From: Branchiibius sp. NY16-3462-2
Lineage (GTDB): Bacteria > Actinomycetota > Actinomycetes > Actinomycetales > Dermatophilaceae
Reading direction: 5' to 3'
Assembly (NCBI RefSeq): GCF_001594145.1
Contig: NZ_LVCF01000007.1
Span: 67,558 to 131,557 of the forward strand
Length of the DNA stretch: 64,000 bases
Positions 63,684 through 64,000 of this stretch are shown here, piece by piece. The position numbers and the translations under genes were made by a program. Numbering within the stretch: position 1 is the first letter of the stretch; each line of letters begins with the position of its first letter. The notes beneath the pieces were generated by a model, which saw only the letters and a list, made by a program, of their open reading frames with translations, was not told where the DNA came from and made no database searches.

Positions 63684-63766
63684 GCGGAAGTGGTGGAATT
63701 GGCAGACACGCTGGTTTTAGGTACCAGTGCTCCGGCGTGCGGGTTCGAGTCCCGCCTTCCGCACCA
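63684..63766 (+). tRNA. tRNA-Leu(TAG)
   Basis: Acceptor gcggaag (63684-63690) pairs with cttccgc (63756-63762). The anticodon loop TTTAGGT in ctggt/accag gives TAG. A long variable arm (tgctccggcgtg region) marks a class II tRNA. CCA is encoded (63764-63766). Confidence 0.95.
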
Positions 63767-63873
63767 AGACCTCTTTACTCGAACCCGCACGAAAGTAGTC
63801 GGCGAGTCGGTAGGTCTGGGTTTGTTCGGTGCCCCTGGGGGTTTCCTCGGGGACACCGTTGTTTAGGGATGAG
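63767..63873. other. Gap between tRNA-Leu and the IS element
   Basis: About 107 bp with no gene I can support. It contains the GC run gtgcccctgggggtttcctcggggacac, which could fold weakly. It lacks plausible coding sequence on either strand. Confidence 0.5.
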
Positions 63874-64000
63874 TGACCTGTACCCACTTTCCCGGACATC
63901 TGATCTGAGGCGATGATCGTCTCGGGAGAGGAGTCTTGTGATGCCAGCACCGAAGTCCCCGGAGTTTCGTCAGCGGGCGGTCGAGCTTGCTCGGGAACGA
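63874..64000 (+). mobile_element. Left end of an IS3-type insertion sequence (cut by window edge)
   Basis: A probable terminal inverted repeat begins tgacctgtacccactttccc at 63874, beginning with TG as IS3 ends do. It is followed by the start of an OrfA-like transposase at 63941. The right end and OrfB lie outside, so family and boundaries are provisional. Confidence 0.6.
63941..64000 (+). CDS. IS3-family transposase OrfA, first 20 codons
   Basis: The visible text MPAPKSPEFRQRAVELARER is the opening of an HTH_Tnp_1 type OrfA (small DNA-binding ORF of IS3 elements), which normally continues into an OrfB DDE integrase through a -1 frameshift. A GTG one codon earlier (63938) is in frame. GGAGAGGAG lies upstream. 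The rest is beyond the window. Confidence 0.7.
   Translation, partial: MPAPKSPEFRQRAVELARER

Noticed and set aside
62681..63856. 391-codon open frame on the minus strand across bcp and the tandem repeat
   Set aside because: Runs through bcp, the 74-bp repeats and tRNA-Leu; its Arg/Glu-rich repeats simply translate the tandem repeat.

Overview
The window is high-GC DNA from an actinobacterium, most likely of the Micrococcales. Evidence: paired clpP1/clpP2, a mycothiol-dependent nitroreductase homologue, IdeR/DtxR-type and CsoR-type operators, a translational-type T-box before ileS, an MT0933-type antitoxin-like protein, and many GTG starts. The genus cannot be fixed from sequence alone. Gene density is high and most of the window is core chromosome.

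Layout. 1-531 is the cut-off start of an MreB-like gene, followed by a MarR regulator. 1143-7690 is a minus-strand operon read ileS-folC-DUF4233-uppP-ndk behind a T-box leader. 7737-9032 is a small accessory pocket: a GNAT gene bracketed by near-identical 73-74 bp repeats, then an orphan GAD-like/Tdi1-like immunity protein. valS follows, then a DUF4129-membrane-MoxR-DUF58-membrane operon. 15669-19962 holds clpX, clpP2, clpP1 and tig. tRNA-Pro and tRNA-Gly come next, then a small antitoxin-like protein, a SpoIIE-type phosphatase, rpiB, a DsbA-fold nitroreductase-like protein, pepN, malQ, an MscS channel, glbO and a GH13 glucosidase. 31024-40686 carries two thioesterases, ettA, a large lipoprotein, ssb (behind two DnaA-box-like sites) and two coupled dynamin-like GTPases.

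40760-45009 is an iron-uptake operon (efeU, efeO, efeB) behind two IdeR/DtxR-like boxes. After tRNA-Arg and a cupin comes a divergent catabolic locus, 45506-53161. One arm is an XRE-TetR fusion regulator, an SDR and a PhzF protein. The other is a cyclase-family hydrolase, an acyl-CoA ligase, an APH-fold kinase and an acyl-CoA dehydrogenase. The kinase and dehydrogenase look like the two halves of ACAD10/ACAD11, and the ligase/SDR/kinase/dehydrogenase set parallels the levulinate (Lva) pathway, so I propose catabolism of 4-oxo or 4-hydroxy acids. This is the most interesting system in the window.

53166-64000 holds a PrsW protease, orn, tRNA-His, a CopB-like copper ATPase with a CsoR-like operator over its promoter, a YihY membrane protein, tRNA-Lys, a DUF2252 protein, tdh-kbl (threonine to glycine plus acetyl-CoA), a GroES-like protein, a DUF3618 protein and a Bcp peroxiredoxin. 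It ends with a 74-bp tandem repeat, tRNA-Leu and the left end of an IS3-type element. Very long ORFs antisense to real genes are GC-driven shadows and were left out.
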